Source: Paeniglutamicibacter antarcticus (lineage in GTDB: Bacteria; Actinomycetota; Actinomycetes; Actinomycetales; Micrococcaceae). From it: 64,000 nt of DNA. Of this stretch, positions 41,267-49,819 are shown piece by piece (position 1 is the first letter of the stretch; each line of letters opens with the position of its first letter). The position numbers and the translations under genes are program-made. The DNA is taken from positions 181,986 through 245,985 of the forward strand of contig NZ_CZJT01000085.1 in assembly GCF_900010755.1 (NCBI RefSeq), given 5' to 3'. The notes under the pieces are model-generated. The model searched no databases. It worked only from the letters and a program-made list of their open reading frames with translations, and was not told where the DNA came from.

Positions 41267-42516
41267 GCTGTGCTCCCGTTCAAGCGTGTGCATTTGCCGG
41301 TTAGATGTGCACCGATATCCTCGGAGAACACTTCCAAGGCGCTGTGGATCAGTTGCAGGGTCCCGTCCGGGTGGTGGCAGGCACCCCTGCCGCCGACCAG
41401 GCTGCCCAGCCGTTGCAGTTCTCCGATAAGTTGCGGATCTTGGTCACCACGGGAAATCGCAGCTAGGACCTTGGCCATGGCCGGCAGGCCGAACATGCAA
41501 GGGCCGCATTGCTTGGCGGATTGCCCCGCCAGGTACTCAACGATCCAGGCTGTGGCCTCCAGCCCGCATTGCCCGGTGGAAAGCACATGGAGGACGCCAG
41601 CGCCAGGGCGGACGGTTTGGCCCGCCGTGCCCGACGGCGTCAACCGGTAGTCCAGCGGCTTTACCCAGCGCCCGTGGTAGCCGCCCACCAGGACCGCCTG
41701 CACCGCATTGGAGTCAACACCTGCATGGGCCAAGACGGACCCGAGTCCGGCGTCGCCCTCTATTTCGAGGACTTGCTCGGCGCCCCAGCCGGTAACGGAA
41801 ACCAGCCGTGTTCCGGGGTCCCGGTCAGAGCCAACCGAGCGGAACCATTGGGCTCCGTAGCGGGCGATGAGCGCCATGTGGGCGAGAGTCTCGACGTTCA
41901 GCACGAGCGTCGGCCGCCCCTTGAGACCCGATTCGCTGAGTCGGCGGCGGTTGTCCATTGGCAACGCCTTGCCGCCTCCTATTGCGTTGACTACCGCGCT
42001 GGCCTGGCCGGAGATGAAGGTTTCCGGAGCCTCAATGACTTGGATGCGGCGGGCCTCGTGGCGCTCGGCGATGGCTGCTTCCATGGCGGGCATGGCCGCG
42101 GCCGTGGTGTAGATGTAGAGCGACGAGGCGGACACGGCGCGGGCCGCCACCAGGAGTCCGTCGAGCACCAGGTGCGGCGCGTGGAGCAGGAGCGTCTTGT
42201 CCTTGAAGCTCAGCGGTTCCCCCTCGGCGCCGTTGGCGATGACCACCGGCCTACCTTGCAGCAACATCCCACGGCGGCTCTGCCCCGCGGCGGCGACCTT
42301 GCGCCACGAAGCGAAGGCCGCCCCGCCCCGACCGGTCAGGCCGGATTGTTCCAGCACGTCGATGAAGTTCACCTCGATGCCGTGCGCCGGAAGTAGACCG
42401 TATGCCCGCTCGTGGTCGGCCAGCGTTGCGTTGGACCCAGCGGAGAAAAGCCTGTTGATCCCCGCAGGGCCGATGTTTTGGGTCGTCACGGGCAGCTGGG
42501 TGGTCAGGGGTGTCAT
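41263..42516 (-). CDS. NuoF-like flavin/Fe-S oxidoreductase
   Basis: 417 residues from ATG 42516 (AAAGGAG upstream). The FMN/NADH-type GRGGAAFASWRKVAA (about 70-84), VIANGAEGEPLSFKDK and an SLBB-like middle region (SVTGWGAEQVLEIEGDAGLG) match the 51-kDa subunit of complex I. The C-terminal cluster site reads KQCGPCMF plus GRGACHHPDG, fewer Cys than canonical NuoF. It is likely an NAD(P)H-side electron input for the neighbouring membrane haem protein. Confidence 0.85.
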   Translation of the reverse strand: MTPLTTQLPVTTQNIGPAGINRLFSAGSNATLADHERAYGLLPAHGIEVNFIDVLEQSGLTGRGGAAFASWRKVAAAGQSRRGMLLQGRPVVIANGAEGEPLSFKDKTLLLHAPHLVLDGLLVAARAVSASSLYIYTTAAAMPAMEAAIAERHEARRIQVIEAPETFISGQASAVVNAIGGGKALPMDNRRRLSESGLKGRPTLVLNVETLAHMALIARYGAQWFRSVGSDRDPGTRLVSVTGWGAEQVLEIEGDAGLGSVLAHAGVDSNAVQAVLVGGYHGRWVKPLDYRLTPSGTAGQTVRPGAGVLHVLSTGQCGLEATAWIVEYLAGQSAKQCGPCMFGLPAMAKVLAAISRGDQDPQLIGELQRLGSLVGGRGACHHPDGTLQLIHSALEVFSEDIGAHLTGKCTRLNGSTA

Positions 42517-43070
42517 AACAGGCTCCTTTGTCGGGCTTTGGCATTTTCCAGGAAGTTCGAGGACAGACGCCACCACAAGGCTGCGCCCACTGCGACGATT
42601 GCTCCTGCGGCCAGGGCCAGGTACCACTTTTCGGTTCCGTTAGTTCCGTTGCCGATGGAGTGCGCTAGGGCGATGGGCCACATCGCGTAGGCGAACCAGT
42701 GGACGGCGCGAAATATCCGCTGGCCCAGCCGGTGGCGCAGCAGCCCGGTGAGCACCACAGCCGCGAGCAGGTCAAACGCCACGGTTCCGAGTCCCTGCCA
42801 GAACGGCTTGAAGGAACCCAGAAAGGGAACAAACACGTCGACCAGGTTGAGTTTCGCATACGAGTCCAGCATCAGCGAGCCGATGTGCATCAGCAGGAAC
42901 AACGTGGCCAACAACGAGATGCTGCGGTGGATCAACGCCACGGAGAACCTCGGTACGGCCGGCAACGGCCGGCCCGCACGGTTCACGATGCCCAACAAAA
43001 CCGTGGCGGTCAAGAGCGCCATGGAGATGACCCCGCTGATCCGGCCCAGGGCCCAAAGCGCGCTATCCAT
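42513..43070 (-). CDS. Ferric-reductase-like transmembrane haem protein
   Basis: 185 residues, about five transmembrane helices, with paired His that may bind haem (VALIHRSISLLATLFLLMHI and FRAVHWFAYAMWPIALAHSI). It resembles the ferric reductase-like/MsrQ-type cytochrome b domain. It overlaps apbE by eight bases and the NuoF-like gene by four, forming a tight unit. It should carry electrons across the membrane. Confidence 0.85.
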   Translation of the reverse strand: MDSALWALGRISGVISMALLTATVLLGIVNRAGRPLPAVPRFSVALIHRSISLLATLFLLMHIGSLMLDSYAKLNLVDVFVPFLGSFKPFWQGLGTVAFDLLAAVVLTGLLRHRLGQRIFRAVHWFAYAMWPIALAHSIGNGTNGTEKWYLALAAGAIVAVGAALWWRLSSNFLENAKARQRSLL

Positions 43071-44004
43071 GTAAATCCGCCCCCATCATCACGTCGTTTT
43101 CCCTGGGCCAGCCGCCGGTGGCGACGGTCCTGCCCTGCTGGTCCATCAGGCGAGCGGTAATTCCCTCATGCTCAAACCATGAGACGGCCGCGAAGCCCCG
43201 CACGATGCCGGCGGTGCTGTAGGCATTGGCGAGCAAACAGGAGGGTGCGGCCACGGTGACGGAGCACCAGACGGGTTCTGCCGGAAGCCCACATCTGGGG
43301 TCCAAGATGTGGTGCATGTCGTGGCTGTCGTGCTTCCAGCGGCGCTTTTGGGTGCTCGAGGTCGCCATGGCCTGCCCCGCACCCAGGGTGACTTGTTGCC
43401 AGGGGTCCGTGGGCAGGTCTTGCACCAGCACCTGCCAGCCACCCTCCGGCGCGGGCCCGGCGGTTGCGATGTCCCCACCGAGGGAGACCAAGATCCCGCA
43501 GCCAAGTTCGTCGAAGACCAGGGACGCGGCACGGTCGGCGGCGACGGCCTTGGCAGTGGCACCCAGATCCAGCTGCAGGTTCCGGGGAACCGTCAAGGTT
43601 TGTCCTTTCAGGTCCACCAGCCGCCAGCCCGGCGTCCGGCGTTGCGGCAGGGAGACCGTGGTGATGGCACCGGCGGGGTCGAGTCGCACCCGCGCAATGT
43701 CGCGGTCGTAGCCAAGGGCTACAAGGTCTTTGCCGAGCGTGGGATCCACGTCGCCGTCGGTCCAGAGCGCGGCCTCAAGGGCGCTTTGAACCAATGCGGC
43801 CAGCAGGGGACTGACGTCCACCCCTGCGGCAAGCTCCGGCTGCAGGCGCATCAACTCCGAATCCGGCCGGAAGCGGCTGCACGCGTCATCCACCTGCGCA
43901 ACGACCCCACGCACCAGGCGCTCTGCCTCGGCGATCAAGGCAGGATTCTGGACCGCAATGGAGGCCTCAAGTCCCCATACGGACCAAGAAGAAGTGGCAT
44001 CCAT
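43063..44004 (-). CDS. apbE: FAD:protein FMN transferase ApbE
   Basis: 313 residues: FRPDSELMRL, DLGATAKAVAADRAASLVFD and VSLGGDIATAGP blocks, DPRCGLPAE and the C-terminal ANAYSTAGIV are typical of ApbE. The enzyme attaches FMN through a phosphodiester to Thr/Ser in exported [DN]-x-x-[ST]-G-A-[TS] motifs. ATG 44004 follows the stop of the Ser/Thr-rich gene by one base. No protein with the target motif is seen in this cluster. Confidence 0.9.
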   Translation of the reverse strand: MDATSSWSVWGLEASIAVQNPALIAEAERLVRGVVAQVDDACSRFRPDSELMRLQPELAAGVDVSPLLAALVQSALEAALWTDGDVDPTLGKDLVALGYDRDIARVRLDPAGAITTVSLPQRRTPGWRLVDLKGQTLTVPRNLQLDLGATAKAVAADRAASLVFDELGCGILVSLGGDIATAGPAPEGGWQVLVQDLPTDPWQQVTLGAGQAMATSSTQKRRWKHDSHDMHHILDPRCGLPAEPVWCSVTVAAPSCLLANAYSTAGIVRGFAAVSWFEHEGITARLMDQQGRTVATGGWPRENDVMMGADLHG

Positions 44005-44005
44005 C

Positions 44006-44410
44006 TCAGGACCCCGACGATTTGCCGCTGGTGGAACCGCCGTTGCCCGGACTGACGGGGCTCGTCGTGGAGTTGGCCTTTTGGCGAACGACGGTCTTTT
44101 TGACTTGAGGGCTCTGCGACGAGTTACTCTTCTGGCTGGTTCTGGGAGTCGTCGTCGCGCTGGGGCTCGACGCCGAATCGTCATTCTGGCTGGTGCCCGA
44201 AGTCTGCGACGAATCGTCATTCTGGCTGGTGCCCGAAGTCTGCGACGAATCGTCATTCTCGCTGGGGCTGGCTGTCGTGGTGGTGGCGGCATCGCTCGTC
44301 GGCGCATGCTCCAGAGCAACAAATCCGAGACCCGCCACCGCAAAACTACCCACCGCGACGACTGCCGTGATGCGTGCCGCCGTCTGCTTTCCGCTGATTC
44401 GAGTGGCCAT
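44006..44410 (-). CDS. Membrane-anchored Ser/Thr-rich protein with 12-residue repeats
   Basis: 134 residues from ATG 44410 (AGGA upstream; ATGs at 44452-44464 also in frame). An N-terminal segment (ITAVVAVGSFAVAGLGFVAL) anchors or exports it. The rest is low-complexity Ser/Thr/Asn/Gln with repeats of SQTSGTSQNDDS and a basic patch VKKTVVRQK. The N-terminus resembles actinobacterial FMN-binding proteins found beside apbE, but the FMN-binding domain is absent. It may be a truncated or diverged version, or a cell-wall linker. Confidence 0.7.
   Translation of the reverse strand: MATRISGKQTAARITAVVAVGSFAVAGLGFVALEHAPTSDAATTTTASPSENDDSSQTSGTSQNDDSSQTSGTSQNDDSASSPSATTTPRTSQKSNSSQSPQVKKTVVRQKANSTTSPVSPGNGGSTSGKSSGS
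44175..44259. repeat. 36-bp tandem repeat within the Ser/Thr-rich gene
   Basis: Two identical 36-bp units (44175-44210, 44211-44246) and a partial third (to 44259). Units are in frame, so copy-number change would lengthen or shorten the protein by 12 residues. Confidence 0.85.
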
Positions 44411-44501
44411 GACCTGTTCCTGTCCGTTGGCTGCCGGTGAACTACTCCTCTTCATCATCCACACGAATTCTTTGCGGTTTCTTAGACGGGACTCGACTTC
44501 C

Positions 44502-45728
44502 TTAGCGGTTCCTAGCCAGGGGAAGAATAACGGCTATTGCAGCACCGCCGCCGGGTTGGGTGGATTCGATCACGATGGTGCCGTGGTGCTGAGCCGCGAC
44601 CTCCGCGGCCAACGCCAATCCGAGTCCATAGTGGCGCGTGGTGTCCGGGGCGGTGGAGCCTGAGCGTGCCGAGGCAAACCGCTCAAAGGCCCGCTTTTCA
44701 GTTCCGGGAACAAACCCTGGTCCGTCGTCGGAAACGACGATGCGGGCGTCGCTGCCCCGGGTTTCGATAGTGACGCCTACCGTCGTCCGGGCGTGGTCCA
44801 AAGCATTTGAGATTAGCGAGGTAACGATGCGCTGGAGTGCCACGGGCGAACCTAGCACGGTGACGGAACCGGCAAAATCCTCCAGATGAAGACGGATATT
44901 GCTTTGGGATGCATGCGGTAACGCAGATTCCACGGCGGTAGCTGCAATGGCGACCAGATCGACTGCCGTTTGCGCTGTGGTTTCGCGGGGGTCGGCTGAG
45001 ATGAGCAAGTCGTCCAGTATGCCGGTGAGCAGCTTCGAGTCTTCGACAAGGTGCGATACCTCGGTGGAGACCGCTTCGCGGGACAAATCTGTCTCCGTGC
45101 CAGAAAGCTTCCGGCGCAGCAGTTGGGCTCGGGTGCTTAGCAACGTCAGCGGCGTCCGAAGCTCATGGCTGGCGTCTGCAACAAAGCGTCTCTGCAGCGC
45201 TAAGCTTTCGGCCAAGGGGAGCATGGCACGCCGGGCCATCCATGCCGACGACGCGACAGCCAGCACCGCAGCCACAGCAACGGCAACAGCCGTGGCCCAC
45301 ACCACCCGCGACAGTGCCTCGCGACTCTCGTGGGTGTCCACTGCCGCCTGGACAACCCGGTCTTTGTCAAACGTCGTCAGTACCAGGTAGGTTCTGTCCC
45401 CGGTGGAGAGGCTTTCACGTTCTTCCACTCCGGTGGCTGCGACTCGGGCCATCGCGGAGGTGTCGGGAAGCCCCTGTGGCATGGCTTGTGAGCTGATGGC
45501 CCTGTCGTCGTCCAGGAAGGATACGAAAACTCCCAAGGGTGCATCGCGGGGCGAATCGATCCGGGTCGCATCCTTCAATGCTTTGTTGGTGGATTCGGTG
45601 GTGCTGGCCGCAACGATGGAATACAGCAGGGCGCCCATGAGGACCAACAAAAGCACCGTCAGGGCCGTGAATTGCACGGACAAGCGGATTGTCGCGCGCC
45701 GGAGCTCGGCCACATCGCGCGTGTTCAC
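44502..45728 (-). CDS. Sensor histidine kinase
   Basis: 408 residues: TM helix 1 (TALTVLLLVLMGALLYSIVA), an external sensor region about 150 residues long, TM helix 2 (VVWATAVAVAVAAVLAVASS), a phospho-acceptor His in ADASHELRTPLTLL, and ATPase boxes SNALDHA, VSDDGPGF and HYGLGLALA. GTG 45728 overlaps the response regulator stop, so translation is coupled. With that regulator it may control the adjacent ApbE/electron-transfer genes, which lie downstream on the same strand. Confidence 0.92.
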   Translation of the reverse strand: MNTRDVAELRRATIRLSVQFTALTVLLLVLMGALLYSIVAASTTESTNKALKDATRIDSPRDAPLGVFVSFLDDDRAISSQAMPQGLPDTSAMARVAATGVEERESLSTGDRTYLVLTTFDKDRVVQAAVDTHESREALSRVVWATAVAVAVAAVLAVASSAWMARRAMLPLAESLALQRRFVADASHELRTPLTLLSTRAQLLRRKLSGTETDLSREAVSTEVSHLVEDSKLLTGILDDLLISADPRETTAQTAVDLVAIAATAVESALPHASQSNIRLHLEDFAGSVTVLGSPVALQRIVTSLISNALDHARTTVGVTIETRGSDARIVVSDDGPGFVPGTEKRAFERFASARSGSTAPDTTRHYGLGLALAAEVAAQHHGTIVIESTQPGGGAAIAVILPLARNR

Positions 45729-46393
45729 GCCAGTGGCCCCAGCGTGTATCCCAGTCCCCGCACCGTCCGAATACAGGAACGGCCCAATTTTTTGCGTAGG
45801 TAGTGCACGTAGGTGTCGACTACGCCGCCCTCGTCCGCATCGGCGAAGATCGATTCCAAGAGCCCTGCCCTGGTGAAGACCTGCTGGGGCCGGCGGGCAA
45901 GGTGCTCCAGGAATTCGCATTCCCTTTCGGAGAGTGCTACCCGTCCGGCGCCGTCGACCTTCGCTGTCCGGCTACCGATGTCAAGCATCCCGCCTGGTAT
46001 GCGAAGCATGGCCGAGGTGTCGGGGTGGCGCCTGATCAGGGATCTGATGCGGGCCAGCAATTCGTCAAGGTCGAACGGCTTGCTCATATAGTCCTCGGCT
46101 CCCCGGTCCAAGCCCTCCACACGGTCCGCGGGGTTGCCCAGTGCCGAGAGAATAAGCACCGGGGTGGAGATCCCCTTCGAACGCAAACGCTCCACCACGT
46201 CGAGCCCTTCAATCACCGGAAGGCCTCGATCCATAACCATGACATCGAAATGGCGGGTGAGCCCCTGGTGCAGGGCACGTTGGCCATCACGGGCCACCAC
46301 AACGTCGTAGCCCTCCCCTTCGAGGAGGTCTTCCAACATGGAGGCAAGTGCCCCGTCATCCTCCACCACCAGTACGCTGTGTTTTTCAGCCAT
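45725..46393 (-). CDS. OmpR-family response regulator
   Basis: 222 residues from ATG 46393. Receiver domain with acidic pocket (VLVVEDDGAL), phospho-acceptor Asp in VMDRGLP and Lys in MSKPFDLDEL; C-terminal winged helix with ALSERECEFLEHLARRPQQV and the RRxRxK-like VVDTYVHYLRKKLG. The open frame to 46732 is longer than the family and not used. It forms an operon with the histidine kinase. Confidence 0.93.
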   Translation of the reverse strand: MAEKHSVLVVEDDGALASMLEDLLEGEGYDVVVARDGQRALHQGLTRHFDVMVMDRGLPVIEGLDVVERLRSKGISTPVLILSALGNPADRVEGLDRGAEDYMSKPFDLDELLARIRSLIRRHPDTSAMLRIPGGMLDIGSRTAKVDGAGRVALSERECEFLEHLARRPQQVFTRAGLLESIFADADEGGVVDTYVHYLRKKLGRSCIRTVRGLGYTLGPLA

Positions 46394-46846
46394 AATCTGA
46401 AGTATATGGTCCGCTGCCGCTCTGGCTACTGCCGCACGGCCGGCCTTCGCCATCGTGTGGCGGTAGCCATGACGCATTGTCATTCCTACCAAGTTCACAA
46501 TCGCTCTCACACCAACGCAGCACAAATTCGCCTCCACACTGGACGGGGTTCGCCATTCCGGCACTTTCCATCGTGTCACTCCCAAATTTCCGAGGGTGAA
46601 CCACCTTGTTGAGCAGAGAACACACCACTCCACGGCCGCCTCTCGGCATGGCGCGTTTCGACAAACGTTGATCTCGAAATAGGGCTTTGCACCCCGCTGG
46701 TGTGTTAGCCACTCCGAGCTCACGGGGAGCACAGAATCACGCCAGCGCCGCTGACCCCATCGAGAAGGCTAGCCACGCTAGCGCGGCGTGCTTCGGTTTG
46801 GCTATCCATGCTGGTTGCGGGGGCCCCGGCATGGTTAGCTGATCCC
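46394..46846. other. Divergent intergenic region
   Basis: About 450 bp between the response regulator and the VIT-family gene, presumably containing both promoters. I see no gene, palindrome or convincing -10/-35 pair. Confidence 0.5.
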
Positions 46847-47569
46847 ATGACTGACAAAACGAGCGCCCACCCTCATGAGCCACACGATGCGAACTTCGCT
46901 GAGCGCCTGAATTGGCTACGCGCTGGAGTACTCGGCGCCAACGACGGAATAGTTTCCGTCGCAGCGACGGTCGTCGGCGTCGCCGGAGTCACCAACGATC
47001 CAGCCCCGATCCTCGTGGCAGGCATGGCCGCCGTCGTCGGCGGTGCGATTTCCATGGCTCTGGGAGAGTACGTCTCTGTGAGCAGTCAGCGCGACAGCCA
47101 GCACGCATTAATCGAGAAGGAACGTCGGGAACTATCCGAAGACCCCGAAGCCGAGCTAGCTGAGCTGGCCGGACTCTACGAAGCCAAGGGCCTGAGCCGG
47201 GGCACCGCGGCACTGGTGGCCGAGGAACTGACCGAGCATGACGCTCTGGCAGCCCACCTCTCGGCGGAGCTGAACATAGATCAAGCCGAAGTTGTCAATC
47301 CGTGGCATGCCGCTTATGCCTCAGCGGCCGCCTTTGTTGTGGGTGCCATCTTGCCGATGCTGGCCATCATGTTGCCACCTGCGGGTTTGCGAGTACCAGT
47401 GACGTTTGTTGCTGTCCTGGTTGCCCTAGGTCTGGCGGGGATGCTCAGCGCCTACATCGGAGGAAGCTCCAAGCGCATTGCCGCCGTTCGTCTGGTGGTG
47501 GGCGGGGCGCTCGCCCTTGCAGCCACCTATCTCGTCGGTACCTTGCTCGGAGCCAGTGGAGTCGTGTAA
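46847..47569 (+). CDS. VIT1/CCC1-family iron or manganese transporter
   Basis: 240 residues: N-terminal helix with LNWLRAGVLGANDGIVSVAA (the family's metal-binding entry), GGAISMALGEYVSVSSQRDS, a cytoplasmic acidic helix region (about 85-150) and three C-terminal helices. Eukaryotic members move Fe2+ or Mn2+ into vacuoles; bacterial ones are thought to export or detoxify them. ATG 46847 is taken; the frame opens at 46808. Confidence 0.9.
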   Translation: MTDKTSAHPHEPHDANFAERLNWLRAGVLGANDGIVSVAATVVGVAGVTNDPAPILVAGMAAVVGGAISMALGEYVSVSSQRDSQHALIEKERRELSEDPEAELAELAGLYEAKGLSRGTAALVAEELTEHDALAAHLSAELNIDQAEVVNPWHAAYASAAAFVVGAILPMLAIMLPPAGLRVPVTFVAVLVALGLAGMLSAYIGGSSKRIAAVRLVVGGALALAATYLVGTLLGASGVV

Positions 47570-47639
47570 CGGTCCGAACAGCATGCCCAAACACCTGATC
47601 CGAAACAGGATGTTCAGTCAACCTGGGACACTAGAATGT

Positions 47640-48400
47640 CGCCAATCAGGACGGCTCGACTCTTTCTCCGGGAAGGGCAATCGACAGAAGGCCTCGCTGA
47701 TCGCGGCGCTTGCGTGCCCCGCGCGCCTCTATCTGCTGGACGAGCCACGTGCCGGCCTGGATCCACTGATGGATTCCGTCTTCCGGCGCCATATCCGGCG
47801 GGGTTGCTTCCGAGGGTGCGACGATCCTGCTCTCCAGCCACCTTCTCAGCGAGGTCAAGCAACTGTGCAACCGGGTGACGATCATCCGCTCCGGCCGGCG
47901 GTCGAAACGGGGACCCTGGACGACTTGAGGCACCTGAAGCACACCCACTTCAGGATTGAAGGCGCCGGCGATGCTGCCCGGATGCTGAAGCTGCCCGGCG
48001 TGCTGAACATCCACCAACGAGGCGACGTCCTGGAGTTTGATATCGACGCCGCAGACCTTGGATCCGTGCTGCCTATGGTCCACGGTGGCGGTGCCCGTGG
48101 ACACCGGATCGGCGGCGGCCATCGTCTTCGTTTCCGTAACCGTCTTGCTCTTCGCCGTTGTCCCCCGGTTCAGCATTCCGGCGGGATGGGTGCATGCTGG
48201 CGGTCGGTCTGGTCCGGGGCCAGTTCGGCGAGCTGTGCCGGTTGCCCGTGTGGCCGCAGGATTTGAGTCCCTTCCGGCATTCCGCCGCGATGCCGTTGGA
48301 GCCCTTCACCCCCGTGGGGACCTGGATGATGGGTGCCATCGCCTTGCTCGGAGCCGGGCTTGCCGCCTTCCTGATCGCTAGACGCGACCTGACGGCAGGG
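47640..48400 (+). pseudogene. ABC exporter ATPase and permease remnants
   Basis: Several plus-strand frames carry pieces of a drug or lipid exporter. First LYLLDEPRAGLDPLMDSVFR (Walker B), then after a shift ATILLSSHLLSEVKQLCNRV, then after another shift GTLDDLRHLKHTHFRIEGAG, then permease pieces AIVFVSVTVLLFAVVPRF and LSPFRHSAAMPLEPFTPVGT followed by LIARRDL. The Walker A region and most of the permease are missing. Multiple frameshifts and deletions make it inactive. Confidence 0.82.
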
Positions 48401-48471
48401 GTAGGGACGTCACGGGAAAGACGAGGGGGAACCGGTCAGGCCGCGACGTCCCCCGGACCGTATGCTGAGAC

Positions 48472-49392
48472 ATGGACTTCGCTGACATCGTGGGAACGGT
48501 CACCGGGGCAGGACTGATTCTGCTGACGGTGACCGACGTCTTTCACACCCTCCTGTACCCGCACGGCGTGGGACCGCTGTGCAAGGGAATCATACGCGGA
48601 CTCTGGCTGCTTTCCCGGCGACTGCGCGGACGGGTGTCCCCCATGGCTGCGCCGGTGGGCATGGCGGCCGTGATTGGAACCTGGGCGTTCCTCTCCATCA
48701 TGGGGTGGGCGCTGATCTACCTGCCGCATATGCCCCACGGATTCATCTACGCAGACGGCGTGCCACAGGCCGGAGACCTCAGCGAAGCCATCTATGTCTC
48801 GATGGTCAGTCTCTCGACAGTCGGCTACGGTGAAATTGTTCCGGCCTCGCCCTGGTTGCGGTTCGTCGTGGCCGCCGAATCCGTGACGGGTTTCGGTCTG
48901 CTCACGGCAACGGTGTCCTGGATCCTGCAGACCTACCCAGCTCTGAGCCGCCGAAGGTCATTGGCCCACGACCTGAACCTGTTCCGGGAGGCGGCCGGCA
49001 CTCGAGGATTCGCGGCCCTGGATCCCGGGCATGCCGCTGCCCTCTTAGAGTCACTGGCCAGGAATATCTCCGCGGTCAGCATCGACTTGATGGCATTCAA
49101 TGAAAGCTACTACTTCAACGAAGCAAAGCACCGGGGTTTCCTCCCGCCGGCTCTCGCCTATGCCCACCAGCTGGCTACGGAGGCCGTGGACAGCCGCAAC
49201 ACCGACCTGCAGTTCGCCGGCCGCATGCTCCACGCGGCCCTGGACGACCTGGCGGAGGTTTTGCGCGGAAAGTTCGGCCATGCGGGGCCGACCTCGTCCG
49301 AGGTCTTTGAGAGCTATGAGGCCCGACATCGACACCGCGGAAGCCCGAAAGACAGGGCGGCTCGGAAGCCTGGAGGATTCCCAGAGGATTAG
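48472..49392 (+). CDS. Potassium channel-like protein with one pore domain
   Basis: 306 residues. An N-terminal membrane domain has the K+ selectivity filter TVGYGE (about 121-126) after helix 3, flanked by helices (ILLTVTDVFHTLLYPH; MAAVIGTWAFLSIMGWALIY; VTGFGLLTATVSWI). The C-terminal about 150 residues are helical and soluble, possibly a regulatory domain, without a recognised RCK fold. The gene is preceded by the exporter remnant and stands alone. Confidence 0.88.
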   Translation: MDFADIVGTVTGAGLILLTVTDVFHTLLYPHGVGPLCKGIIRGLWLLSRRLRGRVSPMAAPVGMAAVIGTWAFLSIMGWALIYLPHMPHGFIYADGVPQAGDLSEAIYVSMVSLSTVGYGEIVPASPWLRFVVAAESVTGFGLLTATVSWILQTYPALSRRRSLAHDLNLFREAAGTRGFAALDPGHAAALLESLARNISAVSIDLMAFNESYYFNEAKHRGFLPPALAYAHQLATEAVDSRNTDLQFAGRMLHAALDDLAEVLRGKFGHAGPTSSEVFESYEARHRHRGSPKDRAARKPGGFPED

Positions 49393-49449
49393 CCGCATCG
49401 CTGGCCCCGGCCCCGAGCCATGCCGCGCGGGGCCGGTACACGCAGGGAT

Positions 49450-49794
49450 TCAGTGCCGGGGTTGACCCTCGGCTTGTCCGCTGGCCCAGAATTTGATCGC
49501 TTCCTCGCTCACGGCCAGGTCACGCGATTCCGCCGAGCGATACCATCTGGGCGTCACTTCGCCTTCGATGTAGGTGCAGTACCCGTGCAGTGCGCCCGTG
49601 GGGTCTTGGTAGTCTGCCAGGGCAAACACGACATCCGGCCAGCTGCCCAGTTCGTATCCGTTCCACCATTCGACTCCTGCCCAGGGACGCGGGAGCAGGT
49701 TCGCCCAGTCCAGTCCATCGCCCCAAAAAACGCGGGCCGCCGGGGCTGGCACCTTGACCTTTTCCCGCGTGTCCTTGGTGGTGCGTTGTTCCAT
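49450..49794 (-). CDS. Hypothetical Trp-rich protein
   Basis: 114 residues from ATG 49794; the open frame starts at 49860 inside nhaA. No family recognised. It is rich in Trp (VFWGDGLDWANLLPRPWAGV; EWWNGYELGSWPDVVFALAD; RWYRSA) and Tyr, and has no signal or membrane segment. It follows nhaA on the same strand with 26 bp spacing and may be cotranscribed. Coding use resembles neighbours. Confidence 0.6.
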   Translation of the reverse strand: MEQRTTKDTREKVKVPAPAARVFWGDGLDWANLLPRPWAGVEWWNGYELGSWPDVVFALADYQDPTGALHGYCTYIEGEVTPRWYRSAESRDLAVSEEAIKFWASGQAEGQPRH

Positions 49795-49819
49795 GATCAC
49801 GTCCGAAAACACGGTGAAC

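Noticed and set aside
44175..44259. Possible CRISPR-like repeat
   Set aside because: The repeats are directly adjacent without spacers and in frame inside a Ser/Thr-rich gene.
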